A DNA stretch of 64,000 nucleotides from Paenibacillus sp. FSL H7-0357 (GTDB lineage Bacteria > Bacillota > Bacilli > Paenibacillales > Paenibacillaceae). The translations under genes and the position numbers were made by a program. The notes beneath the pieces are model-generated. The model did no database searches and was not told where the DNA came from. It saw only the letters and a program-made list of their open reading frames with translations. The stretch's first letter is position 1, and the number at the start of each line of letters is the position of its first letter. This document shows positions 1-8,984 of this stretch, one piece after another. The stretch covers positions 3,906,001 to 3,970,000 of the forward strand of contig NZ_CP009241.1 of NCBI RefSeq assembly GCF_000758525.1, read 5' to 3'.

Positions 1-1
1 A

Positions 2-652
2 GTGCAGCAGAAAGAGAAGATTCGTGCAGACCTGGAAGTGGAAAAACTGCTCTATCAGATCAACCCGCACTTTCTGATGAATACGCTGGATACGGTGCAC
101 TGGCTGGCCGTCATGAACGGACAAGGGGAGATCGACAAGCTGGTGCAGTCCTTGAACAAGCTGTTGTATTACAATTTGGGCAAATTAGGGCAAGTATCCA
201 CGATGGAAGAGGAAATTGATGCGTTAAGGCAGTATCTGATTTTGCAGCAAATTCGATATGACTTTGAATTTGACGTCCGCATTACTGCAGATGAACAAGT
301 GCTTCAAATTCCTGTGCCTCGCTTTATTTTGCAACCGCTGGTTGAAAATTCGCTATATCATGGGTTGAGTGACGAAGGTTTTATTCAAATTGAAGTTACA
401 CGCACTGAAACGTTGAACATTATGATACAAGATAATGGTGCAGGCATGACCGAGGAAGCCATTCATAAACTGCTGAACAATCGTGTAGCTGAACAACAAA
501 AAGTAGGGATGGGTATAGGACTCAATTACGTTCACCGTATGTTGAAGGCACAGTACGGGGATCAAGCACAACTGGTGATCGAGAGTGAAGTGGGAACGGG
601 GACAAGCATACTGCTCATATTGCCTATTAAAGGAGAAGATATCCCGGCATGA
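2..652 (+). CDS. Sensor histidine kinase, YesM type (C-terminal part, cut by window edge)
   Basis: This is the catalytic end of a membrane sensor kinase of the YesM/LytS-like (His_kinase) family, which phosphorylates a YesN-type AraC response regulator. The phospho-acceptor motif INPHFLMNTLD lies near visible residue 20, the N-box FILQPLVENSLYHG near 110, and the ATP-binding glycine motifs DNGAGM and GIGLNYV near 143 and 172. The sensor, membrane and HAMP parts must lie before position 1, so the first visible codon is not the start. The stop overlaps the start of the next gene (ATGA), so the two are translationally coupled. The downstream ABC importer suggests it senses a carbohydrate outside the cell; the ligand cannot be read from the sequence. 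Confidence 0.93.
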   Translation: MQQKEKIRADLEVEKLLYQINPHFLMNTLDTVHWLAVMNGQGEIDKLVQSLNKLLYYNLGKLGQVSTMEEEIDALRQYLILQQIRYDFEFDVRITADEQVLQIPVPRFILQPLVENSLYHGLSDEGFIQIEVTRTETLNIMIQDNGAGMTEEAIHKLLNNRVAEQQKVGMGIGLNYVHRMLKAQYGDQAQLVIESEVGTGTSILLILPIKGEDIPA

Positions 653-2055
653 TTAAGGTATTGATTGTGGATGACGATAAGCTCGTACGCAAAGGCATTA
701 GCTCTGCGATGCCATGGAACGAGTTCAACATGGAAGTTGTAGGAGAAGCAAGTAACGGGGCGAAAGCACTGGATTTTCTGAAATCCCAACCGGTCGATCT
801 AATGTTGACGGATCTTGCCATGCCGGTAATGTCAGGGATTGAACTGATGCATGCTGCGAGGCAGCTCTATCCGGAACTTCATATCGTTGTGTTAACACTG
901 CATCAGGATTTCGATTATATCCAGGAAGCGCTCAGGCTGGGAGCCATCGACTATATAGCCAAAGTCCAGCTGGAGAAAGAGCAATTCGAACATGTTCTGC
1001 ATCGGATACATACCCGAATTAACGGGTTGACGAACACGAAAATAAAGATGCCTTCACAGAATGCAATTAATGTCCATTATCGAAATGTGTATGCACTTGT
1101 TTCACTGGATCGCAAATCAGAACATACGTGGACAATGGAGCTAACTGCGCATGAAGAAGAGATAAGGTGGGAGGTTGAGCGGAATAGCTGGATGTGGGCA
1201 GTACCCCAGTACGAAGAGGATCAGCTTTTTCATCAATTAAAGGAATCCCTGAATCAGGTCCCCCAAAGTACGTTGTTGGTTTTGTCTGATGTACAAGAGC
1301 GAACGTGGTCGCAAATCAAAAACTGGATTATGAATTATACAGAGACGTCATTATTCTATGCGTACAACCCCAGTGACCAAGTCATTCCCGTTTCGATGAA
1401 AGAGGGAGACATATTTTCAAAAGAACCGCAGGATGAGGACATTGACCGGATTAAGCAAAGTTGGTTCCAAACACTATGGACCCATCATGACAGTTACTAC
1501 AACCAACTTATTGACCAGTTCAAATTATTACGATTACATAAAGGTCAGTTGATGGGATTGCTGTACTCGATCGTTATGGAGTGGAACCACCTTTTTGCCC
1601 AAACTACGCTTGGAAGAATCTCCATGATCCATTCTTTCGAGTCCTGGTTCGAGGTCGAAGAGTGGATCAAGCAGACTGCTGCAGGCATTCGAAAGACCGA
1701 TGAACAGACTTCATATTCACCGGAAATCATCGATGCCGTGAAAAAAGCGGTGATGATCGTGCAACATGATTTGGAGCAGGCATATACAGCTTCAGGTCTC
1801 TCCCAACAACTCAACATCAGCCGAAGCTATTTCAGTCAATGTTTCAAAGATCTGATGGGGAAAACCTTTAATGAGTACTCCCGGTTCATCCGGGTAGAGA
1901 AGTCCAAAGAGTATTTGCTCAATACGAACAACACGATTTTCTGGATTGCGGAGCGAGTGGGTTATACGGATGAAAAATATTTCAGCCGGATTTTCCGTGA
2001 ACTGACAGGTCTTCTGCCAAGCGAGTATCGGCAGCTAGGCAGAGGAAATAAATAG
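649..2055 (+). CDS. Response regulator, YesN/AraC type
   Basis: A 468-residue regulator partner of the upstream kinase. The N-terminal receiver has the acidic pocket VDDD at 8-10, the phospho-acceptor Asp near 55 (LTDLAMP) and a Lys near 106. The C-terminal 100 residues form an AraC double helix-turn-helix (SGLSQQLNISRSYFSQCFK, then IAERVGYTDEKYFSRIFRE). The middle 200 residues match nothing I recognise and are probably the usual variable linker of this family. In such clusters the regulator normally activates the adjacent ABC transporter operon when the sugar is present. A strong terminator follows, so the importer has its own promoter. Confidence 0.93.
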   Translation: MIKVLIVDDDKLVRKGISSAMPWNEFNMEVVGEASNGAKALDFLKSQPVDLMLTDLAMPVMSGIELMHAARQLYPELHIVVLTLHQDFDYIQEALRLGAIDYIAKVQLEKEQFEHVLHRIHTRINGLTNTKIKMPSQNAINVHYRNVYALVSLDRKSEHTWTMELTAHEEEIRWEVERNSWMWAVPQYEEDQLFHQLKESLNQVPQSTLLVLSDVQERTWSQIKNWIMNYTETSLFYAYNPSDQVIPVSMKEGDIFSKEPQDEDIDRIKQSWFQTLWTHHDSYYNQLIDQFKLLRLHKGQLMGLLYSIVMEWNHLFAQTTLGRISMIHSFESWFEVEEWIKQTAAGIRKTDEQTSYSPEIIDAVKKAVMIVQHDLEQAYTASGLSQQLNISRSYFSQCFKDLMGKTFNEYSRFIRVEKSKEYLLNTNNTIFWIAERVGYTDEKYFSRIFRELTGLLPSEYRQLGRGNK

Positions 2056-2172
2056 CGGATATCTTCCCAATGACCGAACATCCATTTAATGAGAAAAGTG
2101 ACCGTATTCCATGATCGTTGTAGGCTGTCATGTAAATGATACGAAAGACATTTTATCGATTTTTGATAAATG

Positions 2173-2217
2173 AAGGCCGACAGCTTCCTGTTTTAGGAGC
2201 TGCTGGCCTTTGTTTTT
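2173..2217 (+). terminator. Rho-independent terminator after the YesM/YesN pair
   Basis: A GC-rich hairpin has arms AAGGCCGACAGCTTCC and GGAGCTGCTGGCCTT with a short TTTTA-type loop, followed by TGTTTTT. It lies about 120 bp after the regulator stop. The rest of the 372-base gap up to the lipoprotein gene holds only the promoter and cre site listed next. Confidence 0.85.
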
Positions 2218-2372
2218 GATCAAGAATAAGGATAGATAGACGAATGTAGGTCAGTAGGTAGGGTATATGCTCACAAGCTAACCAATGTATTATATTACCG
2301 ACTGAAAACTGTAACCATTTCTCTATCCAAACGGACGTGCAATCCCTATCTCGATTGGTCTTCAATCCATTT

Positions 2373-2391
2373 TATAATGAAAGCGTAAACA
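2373..2391 (+). promoter_or_regulatory. -10 box and overlapping cre (CcpA) site for the lipoprotein/ABC operon
   Basis: TATAAT at 2373-2378 is immediately followed by TGAAAGCGTAAACA (2378-2391), which matches the Bacillus cre consensus TGWAARCGYTWNCW at 13 of 14 positions. A cre site on the start region fits repression by CcpA when a preferred sugar is present. The -35 is weak (TCGATT near 2351), consistent with a promoter needing the YesN-type activator. CcpA itself is not in the window. Confidence 0.6.
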
Positions 2392-2426
2392 TAATTGATA
2401 ATCAGTATAAAGGGGAATCGAACTAG

Positions 2427-4163
2427 ATGAGAACAAAATGGTCCATGAAAAGCAAACGGTTGACGAAGCGTCTGGCCGTGCTGTCCATGTCTGCCTTGAT
2501 GGTTGCAACCCTCGCGGCATGTGGAGACTCTTCCAATCCTCCTACCGCAGAGGAAGCAGGCAAATATGAGGTAACGCCGGGAGATCCGTTCAGTGCCTAT
2601 AAAGACGAAATCACCGTAACCATGGGACGGGTGACCACAGCCAACCCGAAACTGCCGGCTGGAGATACCTATGAGAACAACGCGTATACTCGGCTGGTCA
2701 AAGACACGTTTAACGCTCAGATTACAGATCAATTTGAAGCCAATGGTGAAGATTATAGCCGTCAAGTTTCGCTCGCCATCGCCTCCGGGGAATTGCCTGA
2801 CATGATGCGCGTCGATTCCAAAGATGAACTGAAAGAACTGGTGGATAATGATCTGATTGAGGATCTGACAGCCATTTATGATCAATATGCTACGGATAAC
2901 ATCAAGCAGATGTACGATTCCTATGATGGCCGTGCATTAGACAATGCGACGATCGATGGACGTTTGATGGGCCTTCCGGCGACTTCCCTGGATTCCGCAC
3001 CAACGATGGTTTGGGTCCGTCAAGATTGGCTGGATCTGCTGGGAATTCAACTTGATGCAGACGGAGACGGGACCATCTCGCTGGATGAAGTGGAGAAAAC
3101 AGCGCTGGAATTCCTGAAAAGAGATCCTGGCCAATCCGGGAACCCGGTAGGTATTCCATTTGTGAACACGCTGAATACAACAGATTATAATGGCTCTGCT
3201 TATACCATGCTGGGAGTTGCCTCAACCGAGGGAGCGTTCCCGCAATATTGGATGGATGGTGAAGAGGGCAAAATCGTGTATGGTTCCACGACAGAAGAAA
3301 CCAAGCAAATGCTGGGCATCATGGCGGATTGGTTCAAGAATGGCATCATTGACCCGCAATTTGGGACCCGCACGTTTGATGACATTACTGCACTCTACAC
3401 CAATGGCCAAAGCGGTATCGCTTTTGGACCGTGGCATATCCCTGACTGGGGACTGATCAGCGTGAAGCAGATGGATAAAAATGCAAAATTCTCGGCGTAT
3501 ACGTTGGAGGATGCAGACGGCAATGTCAACGTGGCACATGCCAATCCATCCAATCAGTTTATCGTGGTGAAAAAAGGATATGAACACCCTGAGCTGGCCG
3601 TTAAGATTGTAAACCTGTTCTACGATAAACTGGCTAATGATAAAGATGCCGCAGCAACCATGCCGGAAGCTGCCAAGTATCAAGAGACCGGGGTAGACGG
3701 TTCTACGAGACCTTTTAATATCGAAGTCAACTCGGCTACATCGCTGCTGGATGATTACTCTGACGTCGTTCGTGGGATTAAAGGAGAGATTGGCCTGGAT
3801 GAGGTTCGTACAACCGAATCGAAGAACAATATCGGAAGCATCAAAACCTATTTAAGCGACATGGATACGGATGACGCGACTGCTTGGTCGAAATATCATT
3901 CGCGGATCAACGGAGTTGGACTGATCGACAAACTGACACAGGAAAACAAATTCGTCTGGATGACACCTACTTTCTCTGGAACTACATCAAGCATGAAACA
4001 GACGTGGGCCAATCTGACGAAGTTGGAGCAGGAATCGTTTATCAAAATCGTGACCGGTTCAGAACCGCTCGATTACTTTGATACATTCGTCAGCAATTGG
4101 AAGAAACAAGGTGGTGATCAAATCATTCAGGAAATTGAAGACGAGGTCGCATCAAAACAATAA
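2427..4163 (+). CDS. ABC transporter extracellular sugar-binding lipoprotein (LplA type)
   Basis: A 578-residue lipoprotein that captures a sugar or oligosaccharide for the permeases encoded next. It has a basic N-terminus, a hydrophobic segment and the lipobox LAAC with Cys near residue 32. Length and motifs fit the large LplA-type binding proteins of Paenibacillus. A canonical EF-hand-like calcium loop, DADGDGTISLDE, sits near residue 209; family members often have a looser Asp/Asn/Gly-rich loop there. The start at 2427 follows AAAGGGG; an internal ATG at 2445 is also possible. A stem-loop follows the stop, which may let this gene be expressed more than the permeases. Confidence 0.93.
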   Translation: MRTKWSMKSKRLTKRLAVLSMSALMVATLAACGDSSNPPTAEEAGKYEVTPGDPFSAYKDEITVTMGRVTTANPKLPAGDTYENNAYTRLVKDTFNAQITDQFEANGEDYSRQVSLAIASGELPDMMRVDSKDELKELVDNDLIEDLTAIYDQYATDNIKQMYDSYDGRALDNATIDGRLMGLPATSLDSAPTMVWVRQDWLDLLGIQLDADGDGTISLDEVEKTALEFLKRDPGQSGNPVGIPFVNTLNTTDYNGSAYTMLGVASTEGAFPQYWMDGEEGKIVYGSTTEETKQMLGIMADWFKNGIIDPQFGTRTFDDITALYTNGQSGIAFGPWHIPDWGLISVKQMDKNAKFSAYTLEDADGNVNVAHANPSNQFIVVKKGYEHPELAVKIVNLFYDKLANDKDAAATMPEAAKYQETGVDGSTRPFNIEVNSATSLLDDYSDVVRGIKGEIGLDEVRTTESKNNIGSIKTYLSDMDTDDATAWSKYHSRINGVGLIDKLTQENKFVWMTPTFSGTTSSMKQTWANLTKLEQESFIKIVTGSEPLDYFDTFVSNWKKQGGDQIIQEIEDEVASKQ

Positions 4164-4182
4164 ACATCATGAACAGTGGCAG

Positions 4183-4199
4183 GGCTGCGATACGCAGCC
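4183..4199 (+). promoter_or_regulatory. Intercistronic stem-loop between binding protein and permease
   Basis: The perfect 7-bp stem GGCTGCG / CGCAGCC with an ATA loop is followed by CTTTCTTC. It lies between the lipoprotein stop and the ribosome site of the permease gene. Such hairpins often protect the upstream message or partly terminate transcription, which would favour the binding protein; this role is inferred. Confidence 0.5.
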
Positions 4200-4223
4200 T
4201 TTCTTCAAGAAAGGGGTTCATCC

Positions 4224-5138
4224 ATGAAACAGGAGAATTTGAAAGCAAGGGGCCGGCTTGGCGCAGGTGCCATGTACCATATGATGATGCTGCCAGGCAT
4301 TTTGTTTTTGCTTATATTCAGCTATGTTCCAATGGTCGGCATCATTACGGCTTTTCAGGACTATATACCCGCCAAGGGCATGTTCGGCTCCGAATTTGTA
4401 GGGCTGAAGCATTTTATTTATATGTTTAAGCTGCCGGATATCGCGCAGGTCGTCAGCAATACGTTGGTGATTGCTATTGGCAAGATTCTGCTCGGAACGA
4501 TGATGGCCATCATTTTTTCCGTTTTGTTAAATGAAATTCGTATTAAATACGTAAAAAAATCCGTGCAGACTATTGTTTATCTGCCGCACTTTCTATCTTG
4601 GGTTGTACTGGCATCCGTCGTTGTCAACATGTTCAGTTTGGACGGAATTGTGAATCAAATGTTGGCGTTCTTTGGCCTGGAAAATATTAATTTCCTTGGC
4701 AGCAACACCTGGTTCCAGCCACTGATTATCGGAACAGACGTGTGGAAGGAGTTTGGTTACAGTTCCATCGTCTATTTGGCTGCTATTACGTCGATTGATC
4801 CCGGTCTGTATGAAGCGGCAGGAATGGATGGAGCCAGTTGGTGGAGAAAAGTATGGCATATTACGTTGCCGGGCATGCTCCCTATTATTCTGCTCATGGG
4901 TGTAATGAGCCTGACCAATATTTTGAGCGCCGGTTTCGATCAAATCTATAATCTGTATAACCCGGTTGTCTATGAGTCGGGCGATATTCTGGATACCTAT
5001 GTCTACCGGATCGGTCTCGTTGGGCGACAGTATAGCTTCGGTACGGCTGTTGGCTTGTTCAAGTCCGTGATCGGCATTGTTTTACTCTTGTCTGCCAACC
5101 AGTTGGCCAAAAAATATACGGACCGAAAAATATTCTAA
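4224..5138 (+). CDS. ABC sugar transporter permease, LplB type
   Basis: A 304-residue inner-membrane permease with about six hydrophobic helices. The EAA loop that contacts the ATPase reads EAAGMDGASWWRKVWHITLP near residue 210. The start at 4224 (MKQENLK) is chosen because GAAAGGGG lies just before it; an in-frame ATG at 4176 lacks a good ribosome site. It pairs with the next permease. As is usual for these clusters, no dedicated ATPase is encoded nearby, so a shared MsmK-like ATPase encoded elsewhere is expected. Confidence 0.92.
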   Translation: MKQENLKARGRLGAGAMYHMMMLPGILFLLIFSYVPMVGIITAFQDYIPAKGMFGSEFVGLKHFIYMFKLPDIAQVVSNTLVIAIGKILLGTMMAIIFSVLLNEIRIKYVKKSVQTIVYLPHFLSWVVLASVVVNMFSLDGIVNQMLAFFGLENINFLGSNTWFQPLIIGTDVWKEFGYSSIVYLAAITSIDPGLYEAAGMDGASWWRKVWHITLPGMLPIILLMGVMSLTNILSAGFDQIYNLYNPVVYESGDILDTYVYRIGLVGRQYSFGTAVGLFKSVIGIVLLLSANQLAKKYTDRKIF

Positions 5139-5151
5139 GGAGGCAAAACCT

Positions 5152-6509
<1,358 letters not shown>

Positions 6510-6524
6510 ATGGCTTATTTCCCG

Positions 6525-6576
6525 ATAAAAAAGTACAGGCCGCCCCCGGGATCGACTAAGATCCGGGAAGCGGCCT
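6525..6576 (-). terminator. Terminator of hmp
   Basis: A strong hairpin (arms AGGCCGC..CCGGGATC and GATCCGG..GCGGCCT) is followed on the minus strand by GTACTTTTTTATC. It sits 16 bases past the hmp stop. It may also stop transcription of the truncated glucosidase from the other side, although the plus side has no T-tract. Confidence 0.85.
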
Positions 6577-6592
6577 ATGTGTTTAGGTATTA

Positions 6593-7774
6593 CTAGTTGT
6601 TGTCCAATTGCAGGGCTGGGCCGAAAAACTCATAGTGAATTTGTTCTTCTTTCATTCCGAGCGCATGCAGTTCACGAATCATCGCTTCCATAAAAGGTAC
6701 CGGACCGCAAACATAGGCATCCCCTGTAATATCTACATATGACTTTAGGACTTCGCCTGTAATTACTCCATCCGGACCACCGGAATAGAAGGTTTTGGTC
6801 TTAACATTGCTCATAGCAGATGCATGTTTCTCGACATCTTTACGGAAAGCGGCCAGTGCTTCATTCCGCGCAGAATGCAGGAATACAGTCGGCCGGTCCG
6901 GCGTTGCTGCCGCAACGGTTTCGAACATGCTTATCATCGGCGTGATGCCCACACCGCCAGAGATAAAGGCCACAGGCGTTGTTTTGGTGGCATCCAGCAA
7001 AAACTCACCCGCCGGGGCGCTTACTTCGACGGAATCTCCTTCTGCAACCTGCTCATGAAGATAAAGCGAGACGACGCCATTCGGATCATTATCGGCTTCA
7101 CGTTTCACGGAAATGCGGAATTCATCCGCTTTTGGCGCTTGCGAAAGGCTGTACTGACGGATCATGGTGTACTTCTCGCCAGGTATTAAGACACGTACAG
7201 AGATATACTGTCCTGGCTTATAATCCGGTACATTGGAACCGTCTGCCGGTTTAAGATAGAACGATGTAATGTTGGTGCTTTCTTGTACTTTGCGCGCAAC
7301 AGTGAACGGTTTGAAGAAATTCCAGCCATTTTCCTGTTCACGCGCTTCTTTATACATGCTGTCTTCAACGCCGATAAAGGCACCTGCGATGACGCCGTAG
7401 GCTTCTTCCCATGCTTTGAGAATTTCATCGGTGGCGGCATCACCCAGCACTTCCTTGATGGCTTTCAGTAAAAATTCGCCGACGATCGGGTAATGCTCCG
7501 GTTTAATGCCAAGACTGACATGCTTGTGTGCAATCTGGACAACCGCAGGCAGGATATTCTCAAGGTTGTCAATGTGGACGGCTGCTGCGTACACCGCATT
7601 GGCAAGTGCAGCCTGCTGGCGGCCTTGCGCCTGGTTGGCATGGTTAAATACATTAAGAAGTTCTGGATGGGCTTCGAACAAATTCCGGTAAAACACTGAT
7701 GTAATGGTTGTGCCATGTTCGGCTAATACGGGTGCTGTGGATTTGACAATATCCCGGGTTTCCTGTGATAAAAT
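6593..7774 (-). CDS. hmp: Flavohemoprotein, nitric oxide dioxygenase; apparent ATT start codon
   Basis: This cytosolic protein turns NO and O2 into nitrate using heme, FAD and NADPH. The globin domain covers about 1-140, then the FAD domain (RQYSLSQA) and the NAD domain (GGVGITPMISM, YVCGPVPFMEA). The first standard start codon in frame (GTG, 7696) would remove the first 26 residues of the globin. Reading back to ATT at 7774, just after AGAGGAG and nine bases downstream of it, restores ILSQETRDIVKSTAPVLAEH, which lines up with the start of Bacillus Hmp. Numbering from ATT places Tyr29, Gln53 and His85 exactly as in the E. coli enzyme. An in-frame stop lies at 7790-7792, so no ATG/GTG/TTG start is available. 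It is divergent from nsrR, its usual repressor. Confidence 0.95.
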   Translation of the reverse strand: MLSQETRDIVKSTAPVLAEHGTTITSVFYRNLFEAHPELLNVFNHANQAQGRQQAALANAVYAAAVHIDNLENILPAVVQIAHKHVSLGIKPEHYPIVGEFLLKAIKEVLGDAATDEILKAWEEAYGVIAGAFIGVEDSMYKEAREQENGWNFFKPFTVARKVQESTNITSFYLKPADGSNVPDYKPGQYISVRVLIPGEKYTMIRQYSLSQAPKADEFRISVKREADNDPNGVVSLYLHEQVAEGDSVEVSAPAGEFLLDATKTTPVAFISGGVGITPMISMFETVAAATPDRPTVFLHSARNEALAAFRKDVEKHASAMSNVKTKTFYSGGPDGVITGEVLKSYVDITGDAYVCGPVPFMEAMIRELHALGMKEEQIHYEFFGPALQLDNN

Positions 7775-7829
7775 AACGATCAGCTCCTCTCAATTGTTCC
7801 AAATTTAATATATACTCATTTTAAGTTAA

Positions 7830-7852
7830 AAGATATATTTAAAATACCACTT
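7830..7852. promoter_or_regulatory. NsrR-type operator between hmp and nsrR
   Basis: The sequence AAGATATATTT-A-AAATACCACTT is an 11-1-11 imperfect inverted repeat close to the known NsrR box (AAGATGYATTT-N-AAATRYATCTT). It lies in the divergent gap, about 55 bp before hmp and 75 bp before nsrR, so NsrR could repress both until NO damages its iron-sulfur cluster. Match judged by eye. Confidence 0.6.
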
Positions 7853-7925
7853 TAACAAAATGGACAATATATATGATATTATTTGTAATAAATATCACTT
7901 ACTATACCAACAATTGGAGGGAAAT

Positions 7926-8462
7926 ATGAGACTTACTTTGTATACAGATTTTTCTTTGCGAATCCTCCTCTATCTTGGATCAAAGCAGCGAAATGAGCTT
8001 TCAACCATACAAGACATATCGAACGCTTATCATATCTCCAAAAATCATTTGATGAAGGTCTCACACGAATTAGGAAAGGCGGGATATATTGAAACTGTAA
8101 GAGGGCGGGGGGGAGGTATACGGCTTGCCCGGACACCTGAAGAGATAAACATTGGGGAGGTCGTACGCCGGATGGAAGACGACTTCTATCTTGTCGAGTG
8201 CTTCAATCCTTCAGGCGGCAGTTGTCCGATCTCCCCGGTTTGTGGACTTAAAGGAGCACTTGCCAGAGCACTTCAAGCCTATCTGCAGGTGCTAAATGAA
8301 TATACGCTGCAGGATTTATTAATCAACAAAGATGACCTGCGTGCTATTCTTCAACAGCAGGAGAAGGTCACGCCTCCGCTAACAACAGCCGTTCTTCATC
8401 CCGGCTATGAATGGAGTTCACAACCAACAGGGCATGGAACTGATGAATCACCTCAGGAATGA
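7926..8462 (+). CDS. nsrR: NO-sensing Rrf2-family repressor
   Basis: A 178-residue iron-sulfur repressor. The N-terminal winged helix reads MRLTLYTDFSLRILLYL, with the recognition part ISKNHLMKVSHELGKAGYIE. The cluster cysteines are at 92, 100 and 106, the same positions as in Bacillus subtilis NsrR, which binds a [4Fe-4S] cluster destroyed by NO. The start at 7926 follows TTGGAGGG; upstream in-frame ATG 7860 has no ribosome site. The last 30 or so residues extend past the usual end of the family and are encoded opposite the convergent hemerythrin-like gene, a 95-bp antisense overlap. Confidence 0.93.
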   Translation: MRLTLYTDFSLRILLYLGSKQRNELSTIQDISNAYHISKNHLMKVSHELGKAGYIETVRGRGGGIRLARTPEEINIGEVVRRMEDDFYLVECFNPSGGSCPISPVCGLKGALARALQAYLQVLNEYTLQDLLINKDDLRAILQQQEKVTPPLTTAVLHPGYEWSSQPTGHGTDESPQE

Positions 8463-8664
8463 GTCCGTCTTCCTCCGCATCGGCGTGGCTAATGATTCGC
8501 GTCTCCCAATACTCAATCAAATGATCGGCCGCTTGGCGCGCCACCTCGATTTCTTTTGCTTCCAGAAGCTCTTCCACTTCTTCAGTTTTAGCTATAGCAC
8601 CGGACAGCCCGCCCTGATGAATGGCATGATGGGCGTGCAACTGGCGCAATGAAGGACCTGTCAT
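8368..8664 (-). CDS. Small hemerythrin-like (HHE) protein
   Basis: A 98-residue, helix-rich, His/Glu-rich protein. Candidate di-iron ligands lie in HAHHAIHQ (near 10-17), HLIEYWETRIISHADAEEDG (near 50-68) and FHALLVVNSIH (near 75-85). Hemerythrin-like proteins bind O2 or NO or help repair iron-sulfur clusters. Placement between nsrR and the nitrate reductase operon fits a role in NO or oxygen handling. The second ATG (8664) is chosen because GAGAGG is nine bases upstream of it, whereas the first ATG (8673) directly touches that site. Its 3' part is antisense to the end of nsrR. The exact ligand set is not certain. Confidence 0.72.
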   Translation of the reverse strand: MTGPSLRQLHAHHAIHQGGLSGAIAKTEEVEELLEAKEIEVARQAADHLIEYWETRIISHADAEEDGLIPEVIHQFHALLVVNSIHSRDEERLLLAEA

Positions 8665-8693
8665 GTGGCTCATCCTCTCGTTTTTTTTTTTCA

Positions 8694-8739
8694 GTATAGC
8701 ACACCAGAAAGCAGTGGAATTCCCGCTAAGGAATTCCAC
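8694..8739 (-). promoter_or_regulatory. Promoter and perfect palindrome for the hemerythrin-like gene
   Basis: On the minus strand TATACT (8694-8699) forms a -10 box. It is preceded by the perfect 10-bp inverted repeat GTGGAATTCC-CGCTAA-GGAATTCCAC (8714-8739), which covers the expected -35 area and so looks like an operator. Directly after the -10 the start region is a run of 11 A (T on plus, 8681-8691). Confidence 0.5.
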
Positions 8740-8749
8740 GGATCACAAA

Positions 8750-8763
8750 CAGGGAACTCCCTA
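8750..8763. promoter_or_regulatory. NreC-type box, narG upstream copy
   Basis: CAGGGAACTCCCTA matches the palindrome TAGGG-N4-CCCTA described for staphylococcal NreC operators (from memory) at 9 of 10 fixed positions. It lies between the hemerythrin promoter and narG, and upstream of a terminator, so it could act on either divergent gene. Confidence 0.5.
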
Positions 8764-8801
8764 ATAGGAGCTAATATCCTTAATCATCAAGTACACCGTA
8801 C

Positions 8802-8839
8802 AGCTTTTCTCTCAGCGAGGAAGGCTTTTTTTGCTTTTT
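8802..8839 (+). terminator. Terminator-like hairpin upstream of narG
   Basis: Arms AGCTTTTCTC and GAGGAAGGCT (10 pairs including G-T) with loop TCAGC are followed by TTTTTT-GC-TTTTT. It would end transcripts coming from nsrR that run antisense through the hemerythrin-like gene. It lies upstream of the proposed narG promoter, so an attenuator role is less likely. Confidence 0.6.
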
Positions 8840-8848
8840 ATTCAGATC

Positions 8849-8920
8849 AAGGGAATTCCCGCGGCTCAATAGGCGATTCCCTAATGGGAAGTATCGCCAG
8901 GGGGATCCATAATGAGATTA
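8849..8920 (+). promoter_or_regulatory. narG promoter region with NreC-type box and shared nar elements
   Basis: AAGGGAATTCCCGC (8849-8862) carries the GGG-N4-CCC core of an NreC site. The snapback GGCGATTCCC-TAAT-GGGAAGTATCGCC (8872-8898) follows. Next come CAGGGGGATC (8898-8907) and ATAATGAGATTA (8909-8920), both of which recur almost unchanged before narK. CATAAT (8908-8913) is a likely -10, which places the box about 65 bp before the start; TATATT at 8933 is an alternative. The leader up to ATG 8985 contains nothing else recognisable. Confidence 0.55.
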
Positions 8921-8984
8921 ATTGAATGAATGTATATTTTTACGCAACCCTGTCCTTCATTCTGCAAAGGAGTGTTCGTAATCG

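Noticed and set aside
8714..8898. Hairpins with 6-base loops before narG as an ANTAR antitermination leader
   Set aside because: The loops do not show the A1/G4 pattern of ANTAR targets, no ANTAR gene is seen, and the repeats fit NreC-type DNA palindromes better. The terminator lies upstream of the proposed start.
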